From DATKMP01 sp035541775 (GTDB lineage Bacteria; Bacteroidota; Ignavibacteria; UBA10030): a stretch of 12,252 nt of DNA. The translations under genes were made by a program, and so were the position numbers. Below are positions 1 to 7,582 of this stretch, in pieces. The notes under the pieces were generated by a model. The model was given only the letters and a program-made list of their open reading frames with translations, did not search any database and was not told the DNA's origin. Numbering within the stretch: the stretch's first letter is position 1; each line of letters opens with the position of its first letter. Location: the NCBI GenBank assembly GCA_035541775.1, contig DATKMP010000285.1:1-12252 (forward strand), given 5' to 3'.

Positions 1-1
1 T

Positions 2-1201
2 ATCGATGTAAATATCGATGAGATTTTTATTTTAGATGATAAACGCCGGGCATTAATTCAAGAAGGCGATGCGTTGAAAGCGAAACGCAATCAAGTTTCT
101 GCGCAGGTCGGAAAGATCAAACGCGAAGGCGGCGATGCAACCGCGGTGATTGCTGAAATGGAATCGGTAAAAAATCGCATTCTGGAAATCGATCCTGAAC
201 TCCGCGAGATTGAAATCAAATTGAACAATGTCCTTCTGACCGTTCCGAACATTCCCCATTCATCTGTTCCATTCGGGAAAACGCCGGACGATAACCAGGA
301 AATTTTTCGCTGGGGTGAAATCACTCAACCGGATTTTCCGCTGAAGCCGCACTGGGAACTTGCCGATAAGCTCGGCATCTTGGATTTTACACGCGGCGCG
401 AAAGTTGCCGGCGCAGGATTTCCATTTTACATCGGCAAAGGTGCAACACTCGAACGCGCGCTCATCAATTTCTTTCTCGACCAAGCATCGGAACATGAGT
501 ATACTGAACTCCAACCGCCGATCGTCGTGAATGAAGACAGTGCTCGCGGCACGGGACAAATTCCCGACAAAGAAGATTTGATGTACATCGTCAATCGCGA
601 TCAATTGTATATGATTCCCACTGCCGAAGTTCCTGTCACAAATTTCCATCGCGATGAAATTCTCGATGAAGCAAAACTTCCAATCAAGTACGCTGCCTAC
701 ACGCCATGTTTCCGCCGCGAAGCGGGCTCGTACGGCAAAGATGTACGCGGATTGAATCGTTTGCATCAATTCGATAAAATCGAACTCGTGAAATTTGTCC
801 ATCCCTCAAAATCTTATGATGAATTAGAATCACTCAAGCAAGATGCCGAACACTTACTGCAGCTTCTCGGACTTCCCTATCACACATTGTTAATGTGCAC
901 CGGCGATATGGGATTTACGCAGGCAAAAAAATACGATCTCGAAGTCTGGGCACCGGGACAAAATAAATGGCTGGAAGTTTCTTCGTGCAGCAACTTCGAA
1001 GCATTTCAAGCGCGTCGCATGAACGTAAAATTCCGCTCCGGGAACGGCGGCAAACCGGAATTTGTTCATACACTCAACGGATCGGGTCTGGCATTGCCGC
1101 GTGTCGTTGCTGCAATACTCGAACACTACCAAACACCGGAAGGAAAAATCATCATCCCGAAAGTGCTGCACCCGTACACAAAATTTGAAGTGATTGGATA
1201 A
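2..1201 (+). CDS. serS: Seryl-tRNA synthetase, 5' end outside the window
   Basis: This class II aminoacyl-tRNA synthetase charges tRNA-Ser (and tRNA-Sec where present) with serine in the cytoplasm. The frame is open from base 2 to the TAA at 1199-1201, giving 399 visible residues. The family is usually about 425 residues, so roughly 25 N-terminal residues are missing; a TTG at 74 is internal and not the start. The first ~90 visible residues are charged and helical, matching the coiled-coil arm that grips the long variable arm of tRNA-Ser. The catalytic core shows motif 1 around ERALINFFLDQ, motif 2 as CFRREAGSYG followed by GLNRLHQFDKIE, and motif 3 as NGSGLALPRVVAAILEHYQ. The SSCSNFEAFQARR stretch is also typical. 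The gene ends 27 nt before an ABC transporter gene, so read-through is possible, but the functions are unrelated. Identification is secure. Confidence 0.97.
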   Translation: MDVNIDEIFILDDKRRALIQEGDALKAKRNQVSAQVGKIKREGGDATAVIAEMESVKNRILEIDPELREIEIKLNNVLLTVPNIPHSSVPFGKTPDDNQEIFRWGEITQPDFPLKPHWELADKLGILDFTRGAKVAGAGFPFYIGKGATLERALINFFLDQASEHEYTELQPPIVVNEDSARGTGQIPDKEDLMYIVNRDQLYMIPTAEVPVTNFHRDEILDEAKLPIKYAAYTPCFRREAGSYGKDVRGLNRLHQFDKIELVKFVHPSKSYDELESLKQDAEHLLQLLGLPYHTLLMCTGDMGFTQAKKYDLEVWAPGQNKWLEVSSCSNFEAFQARRMNVKFRSGNGGKPEFVHTLNGSGLALPRVVAAILEHYQTPEGKIIIPKVLHPYTKFEVIG

Positions 1202-1228
1202 TTTTTTTTTTGATTTGAATGAATGTGA

Positions 1229-2989
1229 ATGCGTCCTCTCTTACGTCTTAAACCCTATCTGCTCCGTTACCGACGGACGCTGATGTACGGCATCTTGACG
1301 GTTGTCGGCAGCAATCTCTTCACCATTGTGCAGCCAAAATTTCTCGGGTACGCTGTGGACGAATTAAAACACGGCATCGAATCCAAAACGCTTGTTTCAT
1401 CCGATCTGCTGATGTGGGCGGGCTTCATTGTTTTGTTTGCATTCATCGCAGGAATTTTTACCTATCTCACGCGTCAGACCATCATTGTCATGTCGCGCCA
1501 CATTGAATACGATTTGCGCAACGATTTGCTTTCGCATTTACAAAAGCTGCCGTATTCGTATTTTCAAAATACGCCGACAGGCGATTTGATGGCGCATGCG
1601 ACAAACGATATCAGTTCTGTACGCAACGCGCTTGGCCCCGGCATTATGTATCCGACCGATACGAGTATGACCTTGATTCTCGTGCTGATTATGATGTTCA
1701 CCAGCGATTGGCAATTGACGCTGCTGACATTGATTCCGATGCCGTTTGTTTCCCTTGCTATGTATCGGCTCGGAAAAGTCATCAACAAAAAATTTATGGA
1801 ACGCCAGGAACAATTTTCTACGCTCACCACTCAAGCTCAAGAAACATTATCGGGAATTCGTGTCGTCAAATCGTATGTGCGTGAAGAATTTGAAGAAGAA
1901 CGATTTCGCAAATTAAGCTGGAATTATCTTAAAAAAAATCTCGAGCTTGCACAGGCGCAAGCAATTATATGGCCGCTGATGTTCGTGCTGATCGGACTTT
2001 CACTCGTCATCACGATTTATTTCGGCGGATTGAAAGTGATTTCCGGTTCTGTTTCGATCGGCACGCTGACAGCATTCACTGCTTATCTTTCGATGTTGAT
2101 TTGGCCGATGATCGCCCTCGGCTGGGTCACCAATATTTTGCAGCAAGGCGCAGCTTCGATGGAACGCATCGGCATCATCTTTGACAAAGTGCCGGACATT
2201 CAGAATTCCGGCGCCACGGATACGTCCATAAAAGAAATCGAAGGAACGATTGAATTCAAAAATGTTTCGTTCACACATAAAGATGCTGCACAACCGACGC
2301 TGAAGAATATCGATTTGAAAATCGAACGCGGCACCACGCTTGCCATAGTCGGCTATACGGGATCGGGAAAATCGACCTTGGTCAATCTTCTTCCCCGTTT
2401 GTACGATACTTCTGCCGGCAGTCTCTTGATCGATGGAAACGAAATTCGAACGATTCCCCTGGAAGTGTTGCGCGCCAATATCGGATTCGTTCCGCAAGAA
2501 ACATTTTTATTTTCAGATACGATTGCGGAAAATATTCGTTACGGCGTCGATGGATCGACGGAAGAAGAACTTGAAAACGTGGCCGACATTGCGCAGATTG
2601 CAAAAGACATTTCAGAATTTCCCAAACACTACGGAACGACCATCGGCGAGCGCGGCATTACACTTTCCGGCGGACAGAAACAGCGCACAAGTATTGCCCG
2701 CGCAGTGATGCGCAGGCCGAAGATTTTAATTTTAGACGATGCGCTTTCTGCGGTGGATACTTATACTGAAGAACGCGTGTTGCAGCGGCTGCGCGAATTT
2801 ATGAAAGACAGAACGAGCATTATTATCAGCCATCGCATTTCCACCGTGAAAGATGCGCAGATGATTATCGTACTGCAGAACGGTTCCATCGTCGAACGCG
2901 GCACTCATAACGAGTTGGTCGCACTCAACGGCATTTATGCCGATCTGCACAACAAGCAGCTTCTCGAACAAGAATTAGAGCAATTATAA
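1229..2989 (+). CDS. ABC exporter half-transporter with degenerate ATP site (YheI/BmrC-like subunit)
   Basis: This is a fused membrane plus ATPase subunit (586 aa) of an ABC exporter. The N-terminal ~310 residues hold about six membrane helices (roughly 16-36, 60-80, two between 147 and 182, 245-268, 278-306). The nucleotide-binding domain has Walker A GYTGSGKST (375-383), Q-loop Gln423, a canonical signature LSGGQ (479-483), Walker B ending in Asp503, and the switch His535. Asp504 occupies the position of the catalytic Glu (LDDALSAVD), which marks the non-hydrolysing partner of heterodimers such as BmrC/BmrD and TM287/TM288. The next gene starts 2 nt downstream and supplies the other half. 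Family members export drugs, lipids or peptides; the substrate cannot be read here. The ATG at 1229 is preceded by an in-frame TGA at 1226, which fixes the start; no clear ribosome site is seen. Confidence 0.94.
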   Translation: MRPLLRLKPYLLRYRRTLMYGILTVVGSNLFTIVQPKFLGYAVDELKHGIESKTLVSSDLLMWAGFIVLFAFIAGIFTYLTRQTIIVMSRHIEYDLRNDLLSHLQKLPYSYFQNTPTGDLMAHATNDISSVRNALGPGIMYPTDTSMTLILVLIMMFTSDWQLTLLTLIPMPFVSLAMYRLGKVINKKFMERQEQFSTLTTQAQETLSGIRVVKSYVREEFEEERFRKLSWNYLKKNLELAQAQAIIWPLMFVLIGLSLVITIYFGGLKVISGSVSIGTLTAFTAYLSMLIWPMIALGWVTNILQQGAASMERIGIIFDKVPDIQNSGATDTSIKEIEGTIEFKNVSFTHKDAAQPTLKNIDLKIERGTTLAIVGYTGSGKSTLVNLLPRLYDTSAGSLLIDGNEIRTIPLEVLRANIGFVPQETFLFSDTIAENIRYGVDGSTEEELENVADIAQIAKDISEFPKHYGTTIGERGITLSGGQKQRTSIARAVMRRPKILILDDALSAVDTYTEERVLQRLREFMKDRTSIIISHRISTVKDAQMIIVLQNGSIVERGTHNELVALNGIYADLHNKQLLEQELEQL

Positions 2990-2991
2990 CT

Positions 2992-4788
2992 ATGCAGGAA
3001 GAAGAAGTTTTAGGAAAAGCGTACGACGCACGGCTGATGCGGCGATTGATAAAATATCTTCGCCCGTATCGCTGGTATGTGGCGCTCGGCATTCTGCTCA
3101 GCTTGCTCGTGAGCGCCATGGAAGCGGTGCGGCCCTATTTCATTAAAATTGCCGTCGATACCAATATCGCGCAACATGACCCGCATGGATTGCTTGTTAC
3201 CACTTTGATTTTTCTCGCCGTGCTGCTTGTTCGGGGATTCGTTCAATATGCGAACGCGTACCTTACACAGTGGATCGGTCAGCGGACAATTTATGATTTG
3301 CGCATGGAAATTTTCCATCATCTCCAACGGCTCTCGTTGAAATTCTACGACCGTAATCCGATCGGGCGATTGGTCACACGCGTGACGAACGATGTGGAAG
3401 TGCTGAACGATATGTTTTCATCCGGCATTGTGATGGTCTTCAGCGACGTGTTCACCATCATCGGAATTTTTTATTTTATGTTTTCGATGAACTGGAAACT
3501 CACGCTGATCACGCTCAGTGTCCTTCCGTTTCTTTTTTATGGAACCTTCCTCTTCCGCCGCAAAGCACGTGAAGCATATCGGGAAGTGCGCATACAAATT
3601 GCGCGCATCAATACCTTCATGCAGGAACACATCACCGGTATGTTGGTCGATCAGATTTTTAACCGCGAACAAAAATCATTCAATACCTTTGCCGACATCA
3701 ATGCCGCACATCGCAAAGCCAATATCGATTCAATTTTTTATTATGCGGTATTTTATCCGTGTGTCGATTTAATCGGCGCAATTGCCGTCGGGCTTATTAT
3801 CTGGTACGCCGGCGGCAACGCGTTGGATGGCGCTGTGACGGTTGGAACGGTCATGGCGTTCGTGCAATTCAATGAAATGTTTTGGCGCCCCATTCGCGAT
3901 CTATCGGAAAAATATAATATTCTGCAAACGGCCATGGCTTCGTCGGAACGTATTTTCCAATTGCTGGACGATCGAACGATTCTTTCGATGCATGCTACAC
4001 CGCTTGCCCTCGACCACGTACGCGGAGATATCGAATTCAAAAACGTCTGGTTTGCTTACAACACACCGTCCGACGGAAATCGCTCGCCGGAATGGATTTT
4101 GAAGAACCTTTCATTTTCCATCAAGCAAGGACAATCGGTTGCAATTGTCGGGCACACCGGCGCCGGAAAAACGACGATCATCAATCTCTTGAGCCGCTTT
4201 TACGATATTCAACAAGGTGAAATTTTCATTGACGATATCAATATTCAACACATACTTCCGCAAGATTTGCGAAAGCATATTGGCGTCGTGCTGCAAGATG
4301 TCTTTTTATTCTCGGGCGACATAAAAGGAAATATCAATTTAGGCAACGACACGATTCCTCTTGACCGTGTGAAAGCAGCCGCACGTATGGTCGGTGCGAA
4401 CAGATTTATCGAACAGCTTCCCGGCGGATATGACGGTGTGGTCAAAGAACGCGGCGCAACACTTTCCACCGGACAAAAACAATTGCTTTCGTTCGCACGA
4501 GCACTTGCCTTCAATCCGCGCATTTTGATTTTGGATGAAGCGACTTCCAGTGTCGATACGGAAACAGAACTCCTCATCCAACAAGCAATTAAAAAAATGC
4601 TGAAAGGCCGAACGTCTATCGTCATTGCGCATCGGCTTTCAACGATTCAAAGCGCCGATAAAATTATCGTGATGCACAAAGGCGAAATGCGCGAAATGGG
4701 AACGCACCAGCAATTGCTTGCGTTGAACGGAATTTATCGAAAGCTGTACGAATTGCAATACAAAGATCAAGAACTTCGAAAATCTTAG
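2992..4788 (+). CDS. ABC exporter half-transporter with catalytic Glu (YheH/BmrD-like subunit)
   Basis: This is the second half of the heterodimeric exporter (598 aa). A charged N-terminus (EEEVLGKAYDARLMRRL) typical of the BmrD/TM288 side precedes about six membrane helices in the first ~320 residues. The ATPase domain has Walker A GHTGAGKTT (387-395), Q-loop Gln435, signature LSTGQ (491-495), Walker B with Asp515 and the catalytic Glu516 (LDEATSSVD), and switch His547. The signature has Thr where Gly is usual. In the head-to-tail dimer this altered signature faces the Walker A/B of the upstream subunit, so both defects lie in one site, while the site with Glu516 and the partner's LSGGQ stays fully active. 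The gene begins 2 nt after its partner's stop, which implies one transcript and balanced synthesis. Substrate is unknown; multidrug or lipid export is the usual guess. Confidence 0.94.
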   Translation: MQEEEVLGKAYDARLMRRLIKYLRPYRWYVALGILLSLLVSAMEAVRPYFIKIAVDTNIAQHDPHGLLVTTLIFLAVLLVRGFVQYANAYLTQWIGQRTIYDLRMEIFHHLQRLSLKFYDRNPIGRLVTRVTNDVEVLNDMFSSGIVMVFSDVFTIIGIFYFMFSMNWKLTLITLSVLPFLFYGTFLFRRKAREAYREVRIQIARINTFMQEHITGMLVDQIFNREQKSFNTFADINAAHRKANIDSIFYYAVFYPCVDLIGAIAVGLIIWYAGGNALDGAVTVGTVMAFVQFNEMFWRPIRDLSEKYNILQTAMASSERIFQLLDDRTILSMHATPLALDHVRGDIEFKNVWFAYNTPSDGNRSPEWILKNLSFSIKQGQSVAIVGHTGAGKTTIINLLSRFYDIQQGEIFIDDINIQHILPQDLRKHIGVVLQDVFLFSGDIKGNINLGNDTIPLDRVKAAARMVGANRFIEQLPGGYDGVVKERGATLSTGQKQLLSFARALAFNPRILILDEATSSVDTETELLIQQAIKKMLKGRTSIVIAHRLSTIQSADKIIVMHKGEMREMGTHQQLLALNGIYRKLYELQYKDQELRKS

Positions 4789-4837
4789 TGATTCTCTGCG
4801 AGCATATTTTATGGATGTACAATTACAATATTGAACG

Positions 4838-5419
4838 ATGAATGATTCTACGACATCTCTTGCCGATGCAACGTTCGTTGTCGTTGACGTCGAAACAACA
4901 GGCCTGAGTCCTGTTTCCGACCGAATGACTGAAATTGCTATGATGAAAGTGAAAAATAGCATCCTGATCGATGAATTTTCCACACTCATTAATCCGCTGA
5001 TAACCATTCCTTCAGAGATCACTCAACTTACCGGTATCGATAATTTAATGGTACAAGATGCGCCGTCGGCACGAGAAGTTGTGCCCTACATTGCCGAGTT
5101 CCTCGGCGATGCAGTGTTCGTTGCGCACAACGCTCCGTTCGATTGGGGATTCGTGACCGAGACGGCAATGCGTGAACGCAGCCTCGGATTGAACAATCCG
5201 CAATTGTGTACTGTTAAGCTCAGCAAAAAAATCCTTCCCCATCTTCCCAGCAAAGCGCTCGGCCCTGTGACGCAAGCACTCGGCATTACCATTCCCGAAC
5301 GCCACCGCGCTTCCGGCGATGCGTATGCAACGGCATTAGTGCTTGTAAAATATCTTTCCTTCGTCCAAAAGAGACACAACATTCATACTGTCGAAGAACT
5401 TTTAAAATTTCAGAGATAA
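4838..5419 (+). CDS. DnaQ-like 3'-5' exonuclease (DEDDh family)
   Basis: This 193-residue protein is a single exonuclease domain of the DNA polymerase III epsilon type, a two-metal enzyme removing nucleotides from 3' ends. The visible active-site residues are Asp17 and Glu19 (DVETTG, ExoI), Asp102 in HNAPFD (ExoII), and His156 with Asp161 in HRASGD (ExoIII), which makes it the DEDDh subclass. It is shorter than E. coli epsilon (about 243 aa): I see no C-terminal tail for binding the polymerase alpha subunit and no GIY-YIG or helicase fusion. It could be the replicative proofreader or a repair/RNA-processing exonuclease; the sequence does not decide. ATG 4838 is the first possible start after an in-frame TGA at 4832. 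The gene follows the ABC pair by 49 nt on the same strand and ends at a strong terminator. Confidence 0.9.
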   Translation: MNDSTTSLADATFVVVDVETTGLSPVSDRMTEIAMMKVKNSILIDEFSTLINPLITIPSEITQLTGIDNLMVQDAPSAREVVPYIAEFLGDAVFVAHNAPFDWGFVTETAMRERSLGLNNPQLCTVKLSKKILPHLPSKALGPVTQALGITIPERHRASGDAYATALVLVKYLSFVQKRHNIHTVEELLKFQR

Positions 5420-5462
5420 AAAAAGAGTCAGTCCTAAACATCGAACTGACTCTCATTTTTTT
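5418..5462. terminator. Bidirectional rho-independent terminator
   Basis: An 8-bp perfect inverted repeat, GAGTCAGT (5425-5432) and ACTGACTC (5445-5452), has a 12-nt loop. It is preceded by a run of seven A (5418-5424) and followed by T-rich sequence (seven T at 5456-5462). On either strand the stem is followed by a T run, so it can stop the exonuclease transcript from the left and the anti-sigma transcript from the right. It lies directly at the exonuclease stop codon and 42 nt past the end of the convergent gene. Confidence 0.9.
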
Positions 5463-5503
5463 ACCACGCCATCGCCTTTCGACAATGTCACAATAACAAT
5501 TTT

Positions 5504-6799
5504 TTATTCTCCACCATTATTCGGCGAAGCATTGACACGCGCACGTTCTTGATCCTGCGGCGTTGCTTCCTGATGAATCGTCATCGAATGCCGAACGCGC
5601 GGAGCAACCAGCAGTTGTTCAACGGAATTCGTCTGGCCTTCATGCGGCGCAGGATATTCGACTTGCAAAATGTTTCCATCGTCCGGCGAAGATACTTGCA
5701 TCGGTTGCTGCGGTGTTGGAACATTACGCATCGCCCGGTTGAAATCTCGCGCCATCATCCTGCGGACTAATTCATTCCGCCGGGATTCGATCGCGGCAAA
5801 ATTTTCTTCCATCTGCTGGCGAATATTCTGAATGTTGATTTGAACGCGGGACGACGCAACGGTATCCTGCGTAATCACCACAAACTGCACTTCGGCATCA
5901 TGCGGCCGCATCTTCTGATAAATTTTTTCTGCCTGTTCCACCGGTGCTTGATTTATATTGATGGCATACTGTGCATCGTTCTTCGCAAGATATTTTTCCA
6001 AACGTGCACGCTGCACCGGCTCAAGGCACGACGCAATGCCGGTCACCATAAATTTATTGAGCTTCGGCAAATCCTGTGCAATCGCAACGGCATTATTTTC
6101 ATCAACCAGGACCGATGATTCAATTTGCTTGCCTGCTAATTCCAACAACGAATCGATGGCGCGATGTTGTTCTGCATTCGGCTGAACTTCCGCAAGCATT
6201 TTTTCTACCGTCACCGGCATCGCAGGCCGCTGGCGTCCTTGCCCCACGATAATGCGATATCCGTTGCGTGTGCTGCCATCGACACGAAGTGTGGTATGCG
6301 TTTTATCGTCTAACGGCAGCGTGCCGAACAACGCAAATTGTAATGTGTGATCTTTATCGATTTTCGAAAAGAGCGGAAGCAATTTCCCTTGCAGCAATTT
6401 TTTTTGATAGACCTCGCGTGCTGCAACAGATTTTTCATTCAGAAATTGAGTGAGTCGATTTCTATTTTGCACCACGAAGACGCCGGCAACAACAAGAACA
6501 ACGATGGATGCTATCGATACCATGGGAACAAATCGCCGCGGAAACGGCAGCAAATTGGGTTTCAAATTTTTCTGCTCTTCTAATTCCACGGAAAGCCGCG
6601 TCCAGAATCCAAGATGCGGTTCAAGTTTCGGCTTCTTCGCAAGAAGAGCTTTCATACGCGTCAGTTCTTCTACATACGAACGGACTTCCGCATCTTCATG
6701 CATACAACGCTCGACTGCTTGAGCATCTGCTTTATTCAATTGCCCATCGACATACAACGACAGGGTTTCTAAAAAATTATTTTGTCTCAATTTCTTCAT
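5504..6799 (-). CDS. Membrane anti-sigma factor with large extracytoplasmic sensor domain
   Basis: This 431-residue protein is the likely inhibitor of the sigma factor encoded just upstream. Residues 1-75 resemble the helical anti-sigma domain of ECF regulators (LSLYVDGQLN, then VERCMHEDAEVRSYVEEL). The usual zinc motif HxxxCxxC is absent: Cys32, Asp36 and Val39 sit where His, Cys and Cys would be. A single membrane segment follows at about 91-110, then ~320 residues outside the membrane. Two stretches there, around 206-225 (NAEQHRAIDSLLEL) and 258-273 (CLEPVQRARLEKYL), recall the LTxxQ helices of Spy/CpxP-like proteins; this is a weak resemblance. A helical region (~325-355) and a Pro/Gln/Asn-rich tail complete it. 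The start overlaps the sigma gene by 4 nt and has a perfect AAGGAGGT site 6 nt upstream. The role as anti-sigma is inferred from order and N-terminal pattern; the signal sensed is unknown. Confidence 0.75.
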   Translation of the reverse strand: MKKLRQNNFLETLSLYVDGQLNKADAQAVERCMHEDAEVRSYVEELTRMKALLAKKPKLEPHLGFWTRLSVELEEQKNLKPNLLPFPRRFVPMVSIASIVVLVVAGVFVVQNRNRLTQFLNEKSVAAREVYQKKLLQGKLLPLFSKIDKDHTLQFALFGTLPLDDKTHTTLRVDGSTRNGYRIIVGQGRQRPAMPVTVEKMLAEVQPNAEQHRAIDSLLELAGKQIESSVLVDENNAVAIAQDLPKLNKFMVTGIASCLEPVQRARLEKYLAKNDAQYAININQAPVEQAEKIYQKMRPHDAEVQFVVITQDTVASSRVQINIQNIRQQMEENFAAIESRRNELVRRMMARDFNRAMRNVPTPQQPMQVSSPDDGNILQVEYPAPHEGQTNSVEQLLVAPRVRHSMTIHQEATPQDQERARVNASPNNGGE

Positions 6800-7530
6800 G
6801 CATGTACCTCCTTGAGCAACGGCTCAATAGCTTTGCGCAGCATCGTGCGTCCGCGCGAGATGCGCGATTTTACCGTACCCAATTCACAATTCATTATTTC
6901 TGCAATCTCTTCGTACGGCAGTCCGTCAATATCTTTTAAAATCACTGCCGTGCGGAATTTTTCCGGCAGCTTTTGTAATCCGAGGGAAACAAGTTCATGG
7001 TCGTCTCTGCTTTCGGGGGCTACCGAAAGCTTCATTTCAATTTCCTGATCTGCCCCGTCGTCTAAAGTCTGAAACGAAAAGAATTTTTTGGTTTTCTTCC
7101 TGCGTAATTCATCGCGGCTCCGGTTCACAGCAATACGATATAACCATGTGTAAAAGGAAGATTCAAAACGGAAATTCGGCAATGCATGGTACGCTTTGAT
7201 AAAAACTTCCTGTGCCAGATCGTCGATGAAATCGCGGTCGTGAAAAATCGAATATAACAAATTGCGGACGCGTTCTTGATGGCGCTCGACCAGCACGCGA
7301 TAGACGTCTTGATTGCCCGATTGAAATAAATGGATGAGACGCTCGTCGTCGAACTCGCGGAGTGTCGCCACCGGAAATTGTACCTGTTCGTGTTGTGCCA
7401 TTCGCTCTTTTGTTCTTACACTTGAAGGTACAAAACTTCTTTCACGAACTCCAACAAGATTTACAGTTTCCTGCCACTTTGATTTCGGGAAAGAAATTGC
7501 GACGCTTCCGCTTGTTTCTCCTGCTTCCAT
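6796..7530 (-). CDS. ECF (RpoE-type) RNA polymerase sigma factor
   Basis: This alternative sigma factor directs RNA polymerase to a stress or envelope regulon. Region 2 spans about residues 66-147, including the conserved DLAQEVFIKAY (104-114) and the promoter-melting segment FRFESSFYTWLYRIAVNRSRD. A short acidic linker leads to region 4 (about 181-234) with the helix-turn-helix LPYEEIAEIMNCELGTVKSR. No regions 1 or 3 are present, as expected for the ECF class. Two starts are possible. ATG 7530 gives 244 aa and has AAAAGG (7541-7546) upstream, but adds ~43 poorly conserved-looking residues. ATG 7401 gives 201 aa, the usual ECF length, with only a weak ribosome site. The upstream promoter places a short leader before 7530, so I list the longer form. 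The stop overlaps the anti-sigma start as ATGA. Confidence 0.93.
   Translation of the reverse strand: MEAGETSGSVAISFPKSKWQETVNLVGVRERSFVPSSVRTKERMAQHEQVQFPVATLREFDDERLIHLFQSGNQDVYRVLVERHQERVRNLLYSIFHDRDFIDDLAQEVFIKAYHALPNFRFESSFYTWLYRIAVNRSRDELRRKKTKKFFSFQTLDDGADQEIEMKLSVAPESRDDHELVSLGLQKLPEKFRTAVILKDIDGLPYEEIAEIMNCELGTVKSRISRGRTMLRKAIEPLLKEVHA
6806..6813 (-). promoter_or_regulatory. Strong Shine-Dalgarno site of the anti-sigma gene
   Basis: The minus strand reads AAGGAGGT here, complementary to the 3' end of 16S rRNA, with a 6-nt spacer to the ATG at 6799. It lies inside the last codons of the sigma gene, so translation of the two is coupled and the inhibitor can be made at high levels. It is the only full-length Shine-Dalgarno I found before any gene of the window. 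Confidence 0.9.
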
Positions 7531-7552
7531 ATCTTTTACGCCTTTTCAAGTG

Positions 7553-7582
7553 TATAGACGAAAGCAATGCATTTGATGTTCC
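7553..7582 (-). promoter_or_regulatory. Candidate ECF-type, autoregulated promoter of the sigma operon
   Basis: On the minus strand a GGAAC box (7582-7578) is followed after 17 nt by CGTCTATA (7560-7553). This resembles promoters used by ECF sigma factors (GGAAC or TGAAAC at -35, CGT-type -10, spacing about 16-17). Transcription would begin near 7545-7550, leaving a leader of about 15-20 nt with AAAAGG before ATG 7530. Position directly ahead of the sigma gene suggests the sigma factor activates its own operon. It is a pattern match only. Confidence 0.55.

Noticed and set aside
260..802. Long open frames antisense to serS, nuoF and nuoD
   Set aside because: They lie opposite well-identified genes, have Cys/Arg/His/Phe-rich shadow composition and no family signature.
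1202..1211. Run of ten T right after the serS stop, as a terminator
   Set aside because: There is no stem of useful length before it, so it cannot be called a rho-independent terminator; it may be a slippage-prone tract only.
7402..7527. A second GGAAAC...CGTG promoter-like pair inside the sigma N-terminal extension
   Set aside because: The gap is about 19 nt and the -10 match is poor; the upstream GGAAC/CGTC pair fits much better.
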